From the NCBI GenBank assembly GCA_903842345.1, contig CAIMLR010000012.1, forward strand, positions 1-64,000: 64,000 bases of DNA, given 5' to 3'. This document shows positions 42,666 to 51,033 of the stretch, one piece after another (within the stretch, counting starts at the first letter, position 1; every line of letters begins with the position of its first letter). The stretch comes from an uncultured Myxococcales bacterium (lineage in GTDB: Bacteria > Myxococcota_A > UBA9042). Below the pieces are notes generated by a model. That model had not been told where the DNA came from, made no database searches, and saw only the letters and a list, made by a program, of their open reading frames with translations. The translations under genes were made by a program, and so were the position numbers.

Positions 42666-44001
42666 GCGCGGCGCGAACGCCGGTCAACCACGCCGCCACC
42701 TGGACATACACAAGCGGCAGGAACGGCAGGTAAAACACCAGCGTATTCAGATGCGTGTGGATCAGGCTGTGCTGCAGGCCGAGCACGAACCAGGACGCGC
42801 CACCGATCAGCGCCAGCCACGTTGCGACGAGCAGCGGCGTGTCCGGCGCCTCCACATGCCGGCGCGCGCGCGCCCGCAAGGTCCGCCAAGCCAGGAACGC
42901 CACCGCGGTGCCCAGCGAGAGGAAGAGCGCGCTGACCGGATAGCGCAGCTCAATCGGCAACTGCACAACCGGCGACGTCGCGTAGGTGTAGGCGATGAGC
43001 CCGAGTTGCACCAGGTTGTCGCGCCGACTGGTGCTGGTGAAGCGGCTGATCCGGAATTGCGCCTCGAGGGCGGCGAAATCCCGCGGGCGGTCGCGTTGGA
43101 AGCTGGCGATGAAAGGCGGGCCGATGTCGTCAAAATGGATGCCAAACGACCGCGTGCTGCCGCGTTCCGCGATGGCGTGCCAGCCGCGGACGGAATCGCC
43201 AACTTCATGGGCAACCTGCGCCCAGTGGACGGCGAACGCGCAGGCAAAAGCCGCGACGAAGACGCAAAATACCTGCACCGAGCGGACGACAAGCGAGCGG
43301 AGCGACGCGCCGGAACGCAGCGCGTGAAAGACCAGCGGAACGACGGCGGACACGCCCAACGTCGTGACGTATTCGTACCCGGCGAGGAACTTGAGGGCAA
43401 ACGCGATGCCGACGCCCAGCAGCAAGCGCCGCCACGAGCCGGGCACCTGAGCGGGATGAAAGCGCCAGACGAGCCAGCCGGGGGCAATCATCAGCGGCAG
43501 CATCCAGTACAGGTTGCGGGCGAACAGGACAAGCCACGGCGACGTGGCCAGCAAGCCGACGCAGATGGCGTGGCCCGTTGGCGAGAGCCCGGCGCCCGCG
43601 ATGCGGCAAATCTGCACGAGCATGACGGCTGATGCGAGCGCCAAAGCCGCGGCAATCAGGCGCACGTAGAGGGAGAGCAGGAGGCCGCTGCTCGGCGCAA
43701 GCGGCGCGAAGACCCACGCGGGGAGGCCACTTTGCGACATGTACGGTTCCACACCCGGGCCGCGGCACGAACCGTCCACCAAGTGCTTGATTTCCAAGCC
43801 GCTATGCGCGAACGGCCCGAGCTCTTGGCTGCAGGTGAACGCGCTGTCGACGAGCTGCGCAGAGTCGGTCTGGAACGTCGCGAACTGGCCGAAGTCGACA
43901 ACGCCCAACGCGTTGAAGGCAAATGACGCGGCGACCAACCCGTAGGCCACGCGCCACCAACGCTTGCTGGGGCGCGAATCCGCCGTGCCGCTCGCGCCCA
44001 T
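42652..44001 (-). CDS. Polytopic membrane protein, possibly GT-C type glycosyltransferase
   Basis: A 449-residue membrane protein with nine or more helices. A long loop after the first helix (residues about 40-100, with a DFGQFATFQTDS segment) and the layout of short alternating helices recall GT-C glycosyltransferases that use polyprenyl-phosphate sugars, but no catalytic motif can be fixed. It is the last gene of the leftward sugar operon; it starts 93 bases after the isomerase gene. Its 3' end overlaps the GlmS-type gene by 14 bases. A weak ribosome site precedes the ATG at 44001. Confidence 0.6.
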   Translation of the reverse strand: MGASGTADSRPSKRWWRVAYGLVAASFAFNALGVVDFGQFATFQTDSAQLVDSAFTCSQELGPFAHSGLEIKHLVDGSCRGPGVEPYMSQSGLPAWVFAPLAPSSGLLLSLYVRLIAAALALASAVMLVQICRIAGAGLSPTGHAICVGLLATSPWLVLFARNLYWMLPLMIAPGWLVWRFHPAQVPGSWRRLLLGVGIAFALKFLAGYEYVTTLGVSAVVPLVFHALRSGASLRSLVVRSVQVFCVFVAAFACAFAVHWAQVAHEVGDSVRGWHAIAERGSTRSFGIHFDDIGPPFIASFQRDRPRDFAALEAQFRISRFTSTSRRDNLVQLGLIAYTYATSPVVQLPIELRYPVSALFLSLGTAVAFLAWRTLRARARRHVEAPDTPLLVATWLALIGGASWFVLGLQHSLIHTHLNTLVFYLPFLPLVYVQVAAWLTGVRAAPNPP

Positions 44002-44094
44002 TCCATCCGCCCCTGCGGTCCGTGCCCGCGTTTGATGCCTGCGTTGTGCGTGTTCGTCAGGACCGTTTCAGTCTCGCTGCTGGTCGCTGGGTCG

Positions 44095-44946
44095 TCAAGG
44101 TCGCGGCGGGTGCGTCTCCGGCTCGCGCGTCACGGCCAGCAGCTGCTGCATGTAACCCACCGCTTCGGCGACGCCGCCCAGGTTGCTGCGCTGCGGCTCG
44201 GCGCGCATCTCGATGGACACGCAGCCGGCGTAGCCGACTTGGCCGAGCGCCGCCAGCAGGGCCGCGTAGTCAATCGGCACGGACCGATCCACGTGCCCCA
44301 GCTGCGGCGCGCTGATGTGAAAATGGCCCAGCACGTCGATGCCGCGGCAAACCGCCTGCGGGCCATCATCGCCGGCGAGGTGCATCCCGGCGGCGTCCAG
44401 GTGCAGGCCAAAGCCCGGATGATGCACCGCGCGCACCAGGGCCTCGCCCTGCGCCGCCGTGGTCACAAAATCGCAGCCGTACGCCTCGGGATTGGGCTCA
44501 ATGCACACCTGCGTCCCGTGCTGCTGCGCGAGCGCCCCGACCTGGCCAAAGAAGTCCGCGGCAATCTGGCCCGCATCCGTCACCGACAACCCGTTGCGCC
44601 GCCGCTGCCCCGGCGAACCAAACACCAAGCGTTGCGCGCCCAGCCATTGCGCCAACTGCAGCACGCCGCGCAAGTGGTCGAGCATCCGCGCGCGCGCCTC
44701 GGGCGCCTCGAACAGCGCCAGGCCATCGCGGCCAAACAGCAGCGCCTGGAGCGCGTGAATCTGCATCCCGTGCTGCGCCCAAAACGCCCGGCAGCGCGTC
44801 GCCTCCTCGCGATCCGGCGCCCACGGGGTCGTCACCGCGCGCAGCGGCGCCAGTTCGATGTGCGCGACGCCTTGGGCTTCCAGCAGGCGGGCCACCTGTG
44901 CCTCTTCCTCGGCGCGCCAGGCGATGTTGGAGATGCACAGCTTCAT
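44095..44946 (-). CDS. TIM-barrel sugar-phosphate isomerase/epimerase
   Basis: A 283-residue protein of the xylose-isomerase-like AP-endonuclease-2 barrel family. It starts KLCISNIAW and has HIELAPLR, VCIEPNPEAYG (metal Glu), GLHLDAAGMHLAG (metal Asp and His), HFHISAPQ and GCVSIEMRAEP near the C-terminus, where a metal Glu is expected. The reaction is most likely a sugar epimerisation or isomerisation; the substrate is unknown. The ATG at 44946 overlaps the epimerase-like gene stop as ATGA, so the operon is translationally coupled. Confidence 0.78.
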   Translation of the reverse strand: MKLCISNIAWRAEEEAQVARLLEAQGVAHIELAPLRAVTTPWAPDREEATRCRAFWAQHGMQIHALQALLFGRDGLALFEAPEARARMLDHLRGVLQLAQWLGAQRLVFGSPGQRRRNGLSVTDAGQIAADFFGQVGALAQQHGTQVCIEPNPEAYGCDFVTTAAQGEALVRAVHHPGFGLHLDAAGMHLAGDDGPQAVCRGIDVLGHFHISAPQLGHVDRSVPIDYAALLAALGQVGYAGCVSIEMRAEPQRSNLGGVAEAVGYMQQLLAVTREPETHPPRP

Positions 44947-45710
44947 CCATTGCCTCGCCGCGCTTCTGCGACGTACGCGGTCAGGTCCGCCCAGACTTCG
45001 TCCGCGCCGTACAGGTAGTCGTCGTCGCGCCCCCACAGGCGGCCGTAGCGCGAGCGCATGTCATAGCCCGCATGCGCGCCGGGCTTGGGCGCCAGCGCAA
45101 TGCCAAACAATTCCCGGGCAATGCGATCCGTGACAATCGGCGCGGTGGCCATGTTGACCAAGGGCAGCCGATCCGCGCGGATCCGCGCAATATCGCGCCA
45201 GAGATGCTTCAGGTCGTAGTACTGGAAACAGCCGTCGGGATCGATGCGGTCGATCTGGTTGTCGTGCAGCAGGTCAAAAATCACGTTCTTCTTCAAGCCT
45301 TTGCCAAACAACCCGGGCAGCCGCACCACCGTTGTCGGCAGCATCGCCACGCAGAACTGCTCCAATTCCAGCCGATGCGTCCCGTACGCGTGGTGGCCCG
45401 CGACGTCGATTGTCGAATCCTCATACACGCCAATGGGCGGCGCGTAGACGTCGATCGTCGAAATCAGCAGCAATTCCGCAATTTTGGCGCCGGCGATCGC
45501 GTCGCGCAGCGTCTGCAGATTGGCCCGATCCGCGTCGGGATTCTGGTTGATCAGCCACTTGGCGGCCGGAGCGCCTGCGCATGCCACAAAATCGTACTGC
45601 TTGCCGGCCATCTCCTGGATGTTGCTGGAATTGTACAGGTCATCCCAGGGCGCCTGCGCAGCGAGGTTGCTGCCGACAAACCCCGTGTAACCAATGAGCG
45701 CGGTCTTCAT
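44943..45710 (-). CDS. NAD-dependent epimerase/dehydratase-like protein
   Basis: A 255-residue Rossmann-fold protein. It begins KTALIGYTGFVGSNL with the GxxGxxG nucleotide loop. The SDR catalytic Ser/Thr is probably in LLISTIDVY, and the usual YxxxK reads YGTHR, with Arg for Lys. Loss of the Lys would change or abolish hydride chemistry, though some family members tolerate changes. GGAGG lies five bases before the ATG at 45710, which is preferred over an upstream in-frame start at 45725. Context suggests modification of a nucleotide sugar. The next gene in the operon overlaps its stop. Confidence 0.75.
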   Translation of the reverse strand: MKTALIGYTGFVGSNLAAQAPWDDLYNSSNIQEMAGKQYDFVACAGAPAAKWLINQNPDADRANLQTLRDAIAGAKIAELLLISTIDVYAPPIGVYEDSTIDVAGHHAYGTHRLELEQFCVAMLPTTVVRLPGLFGKGLKKNVIFDLLHDNQIDRIDPDGCFQYYDLKHLWRDIARIRADRLPLVNMATAPIVTDRIARELFGIALAPKPGAHAGYDMRSRYGRLWGRDDDYLYGADEVWADLTAYVAEARRGNG

Positions 45711-45728
45711 CCTCACCTCCGCCATGCG

Positions 45729-46514
45729 TCAGGGATCGTAGCGATGCAGGCAGGTATCGGCCAACACGCGGAGAATCTTGAGATTGCCGCGCCAGCCGCC
45801 GATCTTGGTCGGAATCGAGCCGTCGTCGGGGTAAATGCGCGTGACCGGCACTTCGCAGACGCGAAAACCGAGGCGCGCGGCGCGGATGGCCAGATAGTAG
45901 TGCAATTCGTAGCCGGCCAACGTGTCGCGAAAGAGGGCGACGCGCGGGTCGGTCAGGAGGCGGCGCGAGTAGGCGCGAAAACCGTTTGTGGTATCTGTGT
46001 AGCGGTGGCGCGCCGACAGGGAAATCGCCGGCGCATGCAGCAGGCGGATGCCCCACACGCGCGACGCGGGATTGCGCACCGCGCGCCCACCCGGGACAAA
46101 ACGCGAGCCTTGGATGAAGTCGTACCCCGCGTCGAGCTTCTCGATGAAGCGCACGATTTCAGTCGTGTCGTCCTTGTCGTTGCCGTCCACAAGGATGACG
46201 CCCTCATAGCCCTCATCCAGCGCCCACGCCATCGCCATGCGAATCTGCGCGCCCAGCTTGCCCGGCCCGGTTTTGACGAGCAGCGCACGCAGGCCGAGCG
46301 CTTTGAGCCGCTCCGGATCGGTCGATCCGTCCGTGGACCCGCCATCGGCGAGGATCACATCGGCCAGCCCGGCGTGCGCCTGCATCTTGCGCAGTTGCCC
46401 CAAAATGCGGTCGCCTTCATTGATTACCGGCACCGCGACGCAATAGCGCGTGCGGCGCGGGGCGAAAACTTGCGCGGCAAATGCGGGCACTTCGCGTGGA
46501 GCGTCAGCGGTCAT
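45729..46514 (-). CDS. Family 2 glycosyltransferase
   Basis: A 261-residue soluble or peripheral glycosyltransferase of the GT-A fold. The N-terminal VAVPVINEGDRI and ILADGGSTDGST form the nucleotide-sugar site, and LVDGNDKDDT is the likely DxD-type metal motif. The later segment TTNGFRAYSRRLL and YELHYYLAIRAARLG matches DPM/GtrB-type enzymes. It would move a sugar from a nucleotide donor to a lipid carrier or a saccharide. The ATG at 46514 overlaps the next gene's stop. Gap to the epimerase-like gene is 18 bases. Confidence 0.82.
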   Translation of the reverse strand: MTADAPREVPAFAAQVFAPRRTRYCVAVPVINEGDRILGQLRKMQAHAGLADVILADGGSTDGSTDPERLKALGLRALLVKTGPGKLGAQIRMAMAWALDEGYEGVILVDGNDKDDTTEIVRFIEKLDAGYDFIQGSRFVPGGRAVRNPASRVWGIRLLHAPAISLSARHRYTDTTNGFRAYSRRLLTDPRVALFRDTLAGYELHYYLAIRAARLGFRVCEVPVTRIYPDDGSIPTKIGGWRGNLKILRVLADTCLHRYDP

Positions 46515-47557
46515 GGGGTACGCGTCTCCTTGTCGTTCTGGACCGCATCAGCCAGCGAATCCGTTGTCACATTGCGGCGATGCGCGATGGGGACCAGCAC
46601 GGAGCTCGTCGACTCGTTGCGCACGAAATACAAAGGCCGCTCACGCGACTCGGTCAGCAGCCGGCCCAGATATTCCGACGACACGGCCAGGATCAGAAAC
46701 AACATCAGGAACATGCCACTATTTTGCAGCGATTGCGTGATCCAGCCTTCAGCCACGTGCGGCTTGAAGAGCGCAATCAACGCGACGTAGCCAACGTAGA
46801 GCACGTTCAGGCCGCTGCCCAGCAGCGCCAGCCAGGTCACCGCGCGCAGAGGGCGCAGCGAGCTTGTGACGACGATGTCGATAGCCTGATTCAGCGCGTC
46901 GAGCAACGGCAGCAGCTGACTGTGGCCCGGCACGTCCAAGGGACGGTACGGCAAATAGCCAATGGAGAGCCCGATGTACGGTGCGAAAACCTGCAGAAAC
47001 CGGTGTTTTTCGCGGATCCGCACGACCGCGTTCAACGCCGATCGGCTCAGCGCCCGGAACGTCGTCGCGTCCTGCACCATGTCGATGCCGAGAAACCGCC
47101 GCGCGCAGCTGTGGTACAGCGCCGATCCCCACTGCCGCAGCGGATTGCGCCGCCGCGGGTCGCGCTCGATGACGCCGTTGACGATGCCGCCGGACTTCTG
47201 CACCGCCGCGACAAAATCCGCCATGCGATCCGGCGGGTCAAACGGCGTCATCGTCAGCACCACGTCGCCAATCGCGTGCTCCAGGCCAGCCGTCACCGCG
47301 ATCTCCGTGCCAAAATGGCGGGAAAGTTCGAGGACGCGGATCCCGATGTGCTGGGTCAGCAGCGGCTGCAGGCACAAGAGCGTGGCGTCGTCGGAGCCGT
47401 CATCGACAACGACGAGCTCGTAATTCTCATAGGTTTCGTGCAATTTCAAGGCGATCGCCGCCACGCGCGCCGCGGCGATGTTGGCGTTGTTGCGCAGGAC
47501 AAGCACGACGGAGACAAAGAGGTTGGAGAGCTTGGCGGGCGGCGATGGGTCCGTCAC
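46511..47557 (-). CDS. Family 2 glycosyltransferase with C-terminal membrane helices
   Basis: A 348-residue membrane glycosyltransferase resembling polyprenyl-phosphate glycosyltransferases (GtrB/ArnC). The GT-A part has VVLVLRNNAN and LVVVDDGSDDAT, then the GLEHAIGDVVLTM segment where DxD is expected but reads MTPFDPPD, a partial match. Residues about 240-310 hold two hydrophobic helices (WLALLGSGLNVLYVGYVALI and MFLMLFLILAVSSEYLG). It likely loads a sugar onto undecaprenyl phosphate. The start is GTG at 47557, with GGAGG four bases before, overlapping the stop of the flavoprotein gene (GTGA). Confidence 0.8.
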   Translation of the reverse strand: MTDPSPPAKLSNLFVSVVLVLRNNANIAAARVAAIALKLHETYENYELVVVDDGSDDATLLCLQPLLTQHIGIRVLELSRHFGTEIAVTAGLEHAIGDVVLTMTPFDPPDRMADFVAAVQKSGGIVNGVIERDPRRRNPLRQWGSALYHSCARRFLGIDMVQDATTFRALSRSALNAVVRIREKHRFLQVFAPYIGLSIGYLPYRPLDVPGHSQLLPLLDALNQAIDIVVTSSLRPLRAVTWLALLGSGLNVLYVGYVALIALFKPHVAEGWITQSLQNSGMFLMLFLILAVSSEYLGRLLTESRERPLYFVRNESTSSVLVPIAHRRNVTTDSLADAVQNDKETRTP

Positions 47558-48705
47558 AGGTCCTCCGCGAGAAGCGTCGCGATCTCGGCCTCCAGATCAT
47601 ACACGTTGTCGATCTTGCCGCCCATCACGCTGACCAACTGCCGCCACTCCGCATCGCGCTTCCACAGAATTGGCCGACCGTCATCCGTCTCGTTCTGCGG
47701 CAGCACGGTCTTGATTTCCCACAGCGAATCAACGTGTTGACACGCCGCCAGCTCGGGCATGTAGCGGGCAGCGTCGCGCACCATGTGGGGAAAGCGCGAC
47801 GTTTGGGCGAACGCGTCCGGATCGTGGCGATGCGTCAGCGGCGCGCCCGGCTCATCGCGCCAGGACCCGTGCGGCGTGTACCGGACGTGGCTGAGCGTGT
47901 GCAAACCGCGCGAGGGAAACGGCATGATTGAAAAAAACGGCCCGCACATCATGGTCACGCCCACGGCCTTCATGGCGGGCGGCACGGCGACAAGTGCCAT
48001 TTCAGTCAATTCATGCTTCAGCGGAATGGACCGCCGTTGGCCCAGTTCCAGCACGCGATTCAGGTTGGAATACGTGCAGTTGAACACAAAGCGGGTCGCC
48101 AAGCGGCCCTGCCCTTGCGCGGATTGCCACGTCGCTTCCAGACCGCGATCCGCCTGCGCCAAACCGGTCAGCGCGTGGCCCAACCGCGTGTCGACGGCGT
48201 GGTGCTCCAGGCGGCCGCGCATCTCATCGGCCAGCTTGCGGGCGTCAAAGGCGAATTCCTCCGCGGCGAAGACCGCTTCCGTCATCGCCGGGTCAAAGCG
48301 CGCGGTCACGGACGCGGGCGCGGGCGAAAGCGGCGCGCCGACGGCCAGACAAAACCGCTCGAACTGCCGCGCCGTGACCTTGCTGTGCTGGCGGGCAATC
48401 GCGTAGTACATCTGGAACGAATCGTCGATGCACGGACGGAACTCACTGACAAAGCGGGCGAAATTGACGTGCGAGCGCAGCGCCGTCAGCACGCTCCGCG
48501 GGTAATGATAGCCGTTGTGGACCCGCGCCTGATTGGCGTAGGACGCGCGGGTCAGCAGCTTGTCAGCGCGGTCCAGCAGCACGACGCGCAGGCCGTGTTC
48601 GCGCAGCAGGCAGGCGATGTAGCACCCGTACATCCCGGCGCCGACCACGACCGCGTCGGTTGTCTCAACGGCCTGTTGGTGCGGCGCTGGGCTGGAAAGC
48701 GTCAA
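47554..48705 (-). CDS. FAD-dependent oxidoreductase (DAO-like)
   Basis: A 383-residue flavoprotein of the D-amino-acid-oxidase/glycine-oxidase type. The FAD fold is AVVVGAGMYGCYIACLLREHG, followed by VVLLDRADKLL and the DAO-like ASYANQARVHNGYHYPRS segment. The C-terminal part has VMGGKIDNVYDLE where the family has its second FAD-contact Gly motif. It probably oxidises an amino or hydroxyl carbon of a sugar-like substrate. It is the first gene of the leftward sugar operon. The start is uncertain: TTG at 48705 with AGAGG nearby is the best candidate, and there is no ATG before the FAD motif. Confidence 0.75.
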   Translation of the reverse strand: MTLSSPAPHQQAVETTDAVVVGAGMYGCYIACLLREHGLRVVLLDRADKLLTRASYANQARVHNGYHYPRSVLTALRSHVNFARFVSEFRPCIDDSFQMYYAIARQHSKVTARQFERFCLAVGAPLSPAPASVTARFDPAMTEAVFAAEEFAFDARKLADEMRGRLEHHAVDTRLGHALTGLAQADRGLEATWQSAQGQGRLATRFVFNCTYSNLNRVLELGQRRSIPLKHELTEMALVAVPPAMKAVGVTMMCGPFFSIMPFPSRGLHTLSHVRYTPHGSWRDEPGAPLTHRHDPDAFAQTSRFPHMVRDAARYMPELAACQHVDSLWEIKTVLPQNETDDGRPILWKRDAEWRQLVSVMGGKIDNVYDLEAEIATLLAEDL

Positions 48706-48825
48706 GGGGGCGGACCTCTGCGCCGTCCGACGGGGTCGCCTGGCGCGCTGGCTTGCGAGTCAGGACAACGCCACGTCGGCCTTGAGCGCCTGCGCTGGGC
48801 AGTCTGGCCTCGGCGCATGCACGCG

Positions 48826-49074
48826 TCAAGCCGCTGGCGGCCCGCCGCCGTTGGGCAGGAAACGCGTGCGCAAATACAATTGTTCGACCCGATCGCGCGC
48901 CCACGGCGTGCGGCGCAGGAACTTCAAGGCCGAACCCATGCTCGGGTCGACCTGAAAACAGCGAACGGGAATCGAGCGGCCCAACTCCTCCCAGCCGTAG
49001 TGCGTGACCAGGAGGCGAATCATCTTCTCCAGCGTGACGCCGTGGAGCGGGTTGCGGGGCTGTTCTTTGGACAT
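48826..49074 (-). CDS. VF530-family DNA-binding protein
   Basis: An 82-residue protein with the full VF530 (DUF2132) signature: NPLHGVTLEKMIRLLVTHYGWEELG, IPVRCFQVDPSMGSALKFL and RTPWARDRVEQLYL. Members are small helical proteins reported to bind DNA; cellular role is not well known. The ATG at 49074 gives MSKEQPRNPLHG as in relatives; an in-frame start 24 bases upstream is not needed. It stands alone between the sugar operon and a divergent membrane-protein gene. Confidence 0.85.
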   Translation of the reverse strand: MSKEQPRNPLHGVTLEKMIRLLVTHYGWEELGRSIPVRCFQVDPSMGSALKFLRRTPWARDRVEQLYLRTRFLPNGGGPPAA

Positions 49075-49248
49075 CGGACGTCGTCGGCTCGGCGCCAAGC
49101 GCGGCGCGCGTCCCGCAGTTTACCACAAAGTCGCCGGCGACGGCAGCGGATGCTGCGACTGCGCCGAGGGTTCCGCGCGCCCTTGGCCTTGACCCGACGG
49201 GCGGCGTGTCGCATCGTCGGAGAAGTCTCGCCTGGGGAGGAGAGCCCA

Positions 49249-49842
49249 ATGTCGCTTGAACTGCGTCCAACGTTTGCGATTGGCTTGGATGAGCCCTGTG
49301 GCGTCGTGCTGCGGCGGCTGCGCGCGCAGATGCGGGCGGAGCACGTGCAGGTCCGCTGGGCGCAGCGTCCGGGCGGCGGCGGACCGCCGAGTACGCGCGA
49401 GGATCAGGACCACGTCGCGTTGTGCATGGACGAAAGCGTCCGGCATTTTTGGTCGCCGTGGCTCAATATCGATCTGCAAAGTCAGGACGGCGGCACCCAC
49501 GTCTACGCCCGCTACAGCCCGCATCCCAGCGTCTGGACCGGCTTTGCGTTCTGCTATTTGACGCTCGGCGCCATTGGCTTTTTCGCGCTGATCTTCTCGT
49601 ACGCGTCGACGCTGAGCGGCAGCGGCAAACCGTGGATTGGCTTGATTACGCCGCTCTGTGCGCTGATCGCGTTGGGCCTCTGGTGGGCCTCGCAGATTGG
49701 CCAGCGCCTCGCACGCGCAGAGATGCTGGCGCTGCGGGCGTGTCTGGACGCGGCGCTTCAGGCGAAGGACGGGGAAACGCCCCGAGCGGACGACGCCTCC
49801 GCGCCGGTGACTACTGCGCCGGCAAGCCCGACGTCTCGATGA
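49249..49842 (+). CDS. Small two-helix membrane protein of unknown function
   Basis: I do not recognise a family. The 197-residue product has a soluble N-terminal part (residues 1-95, with an Arg-rich region and VYARYSPHPS) followed by two membrane helices at about 97-118 and 129-147, and an Ala/Thr-rich tail. GGGGAGGAG lies a short distance before the ATG at 49249. It is divergent from the VF530 gene. Its 3' end overlaps the convergent glycoside-hydrolase-like gene by 32 bases. Confidence 0.55.
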   Translation: MSLELRPTFAIGLDEPCGVVLRRLRAQMRAEHVQVRWAQRPGGGGPPSTREDQDHVALCMDESVRHFWSPWLNIDLQSQDGGTHVYARYSPHPSVWTGFAFCYLTLGAIGFFALIFSYASTLSGSGKPWIGLITPLCALIALGLWWASQIGQRLARAEMLALRACLDAALQAKDGETPRADDASAPVTTAPASPTSR

Positions 49843-50989
49843 GCGCGAAGACGACAGCGCCGATGCCGTACGGCAGGTCATCCTCCACCTTGACCGATTT
49901 GTAGGTGGCAAAAGTGCCGACGTTGGTCGGCCCCGAGACACCCGTTACGACCGGGCCGTTGGCGCCCGTCACGATTTTCAACTTCACGCCGGCCATCGCC
50001 TTGGCGACGACGGGAAGGACCTCGTCCCCGAGCACGCCGATCCGCCAGCCGCGCGCCATGCCAGCGGCAAAGAGCGCCGAAGCCGACGTTTCGAGGTACG
50101 TCTCACCGGGGCGATTCAGCACGGTCCACCACAGGCCAGTCGCGGGGTCCTGACGGGCAATCACCGCCGTCACCAGGTGGCGCAACGCGGCCTCAGCCTT
50201 GGCGTCCGTCTCCCCGCGCAGTTGCCTCGCCCGCAGGTAGTCCGCCAGCGCCCACACCACCCAACCGTTGCCGCGGCCCCAGAACACGTCAGGATCCTGC
50301 GCGAGGTAATTTTCAGTTGCGTGGTGAAAGAAACCTGAGGCGTCCTGCAGCTTGTCGATGAAGATGCCAACCTGCTTGCCCATCTCGTTGAGCGGCGCGG
50401 GGTCACCGGTCGCGAGCGTCAATCGCACCAGCGGCTGGCCAAACATGAAGAGGGAATCGACCCAGAGCGCCACGCCCAGCGCGTCCGTTGTTCCAAGGTG
50501 GTTCAGACCGCCCTCGGGCGTGCGCAGCGCTTGGTGATCGATGTACGTCAGAAAGTCATCGATCGGCTTCTTGTACTTCGCGTCCCCGGTCGCTTGCCAA
50601 AATGGCACATCCACGCCAACGGGCGCCGACGTGTCGCTCGAGGTAATCGTGTAGCCAGCCGCGAGGTTGAGATCGAGCCACTTCTGCGCATACGCCAGAG
50701 TCGCGGCATTGCCGGTCACGCGGTGAAGGTCGACGAACGAGCCGAACTGCACCGCGCCGCCCCAGCTCCAGTTGAGATCCGCCTTGGGGTTCACGATCGC
50801 CTGCCGCTGCGCAATGGCCAGCGCCAAGGCCACGTTGGCAGATGCCGGATCGCGTTTGGCGGCAAAGCAGGCATCGTCGGTCGGTGCCGCCGCACCGCAC
50901 CAGTCAAAGGGCGTGGACGCGGCGGGCGCCGTTTGACTGGCGCACCCAACGGCGAGCGAGAGGAGGAGCAAGGGGACAAGGCGGCGCAT
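49811..50989 (-). CDS. Secreted glycoside hydrolase, GH88/105-like (unsaturated glycuronyl hydrolase)
   Basis: A 392-residue lipoprotein with lipobox LAVGC. The body is an alpha/alpha barrel of the GH88/105 type, seen in WSWGGAVQFGSFVDLHRVTG, GVDVPFWQATGD, FWGRGNGWVVWALADYL and DPATGLWWTVLNRPGETYLETSASA. These enzymes remove unsaturated uronic acid ends left by polysaccharide lyases. It is 44 bases after a lyase-like gene in the same direction, which fits a two-step breakdown of uronate-containing glycans. GGAG precedes the ATG at 50989. Confidence 0.78.
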   Translation of the reverse strand: MRRLVPLLLLSLAVGCASQTAPAASTPFDWCGAAAPTDDACFAAKRDPASANVALALAIAQRQAIVNPKADLNWSWGGAVQFGSFVDLHRVTGNAATLAYAQKWLDLNLAAGYTITSSDTSAPVGVDVPFWQATGDAKYKKPIDDFLTYIDHQALRTPEGGLNHLGTTDALGVALWVDSLFMFGQPLVRLTLATGDPAPLNEMGKQVGIFIDKLQDASGFFHHATENYLAQDPDVFWGRGNGWVVWALADYLRARQLRGETDAKAEAALRHLVTAVIARQDPATGLWWTVLNRPGETYLETSASALFAAGMARGWRIGVLGDEVLPVVAKAMAGVKLKIVTGANGPVVTGVSGPTNVGTFATYKSVKVEDDLPYGIGAVVFALIETSGLPAQ

Positions 50990-51033
50990 CGGCAGCTCCA
51001 AGGGCAAGTGGGTGAGAGGACGCACGGCAGCCC

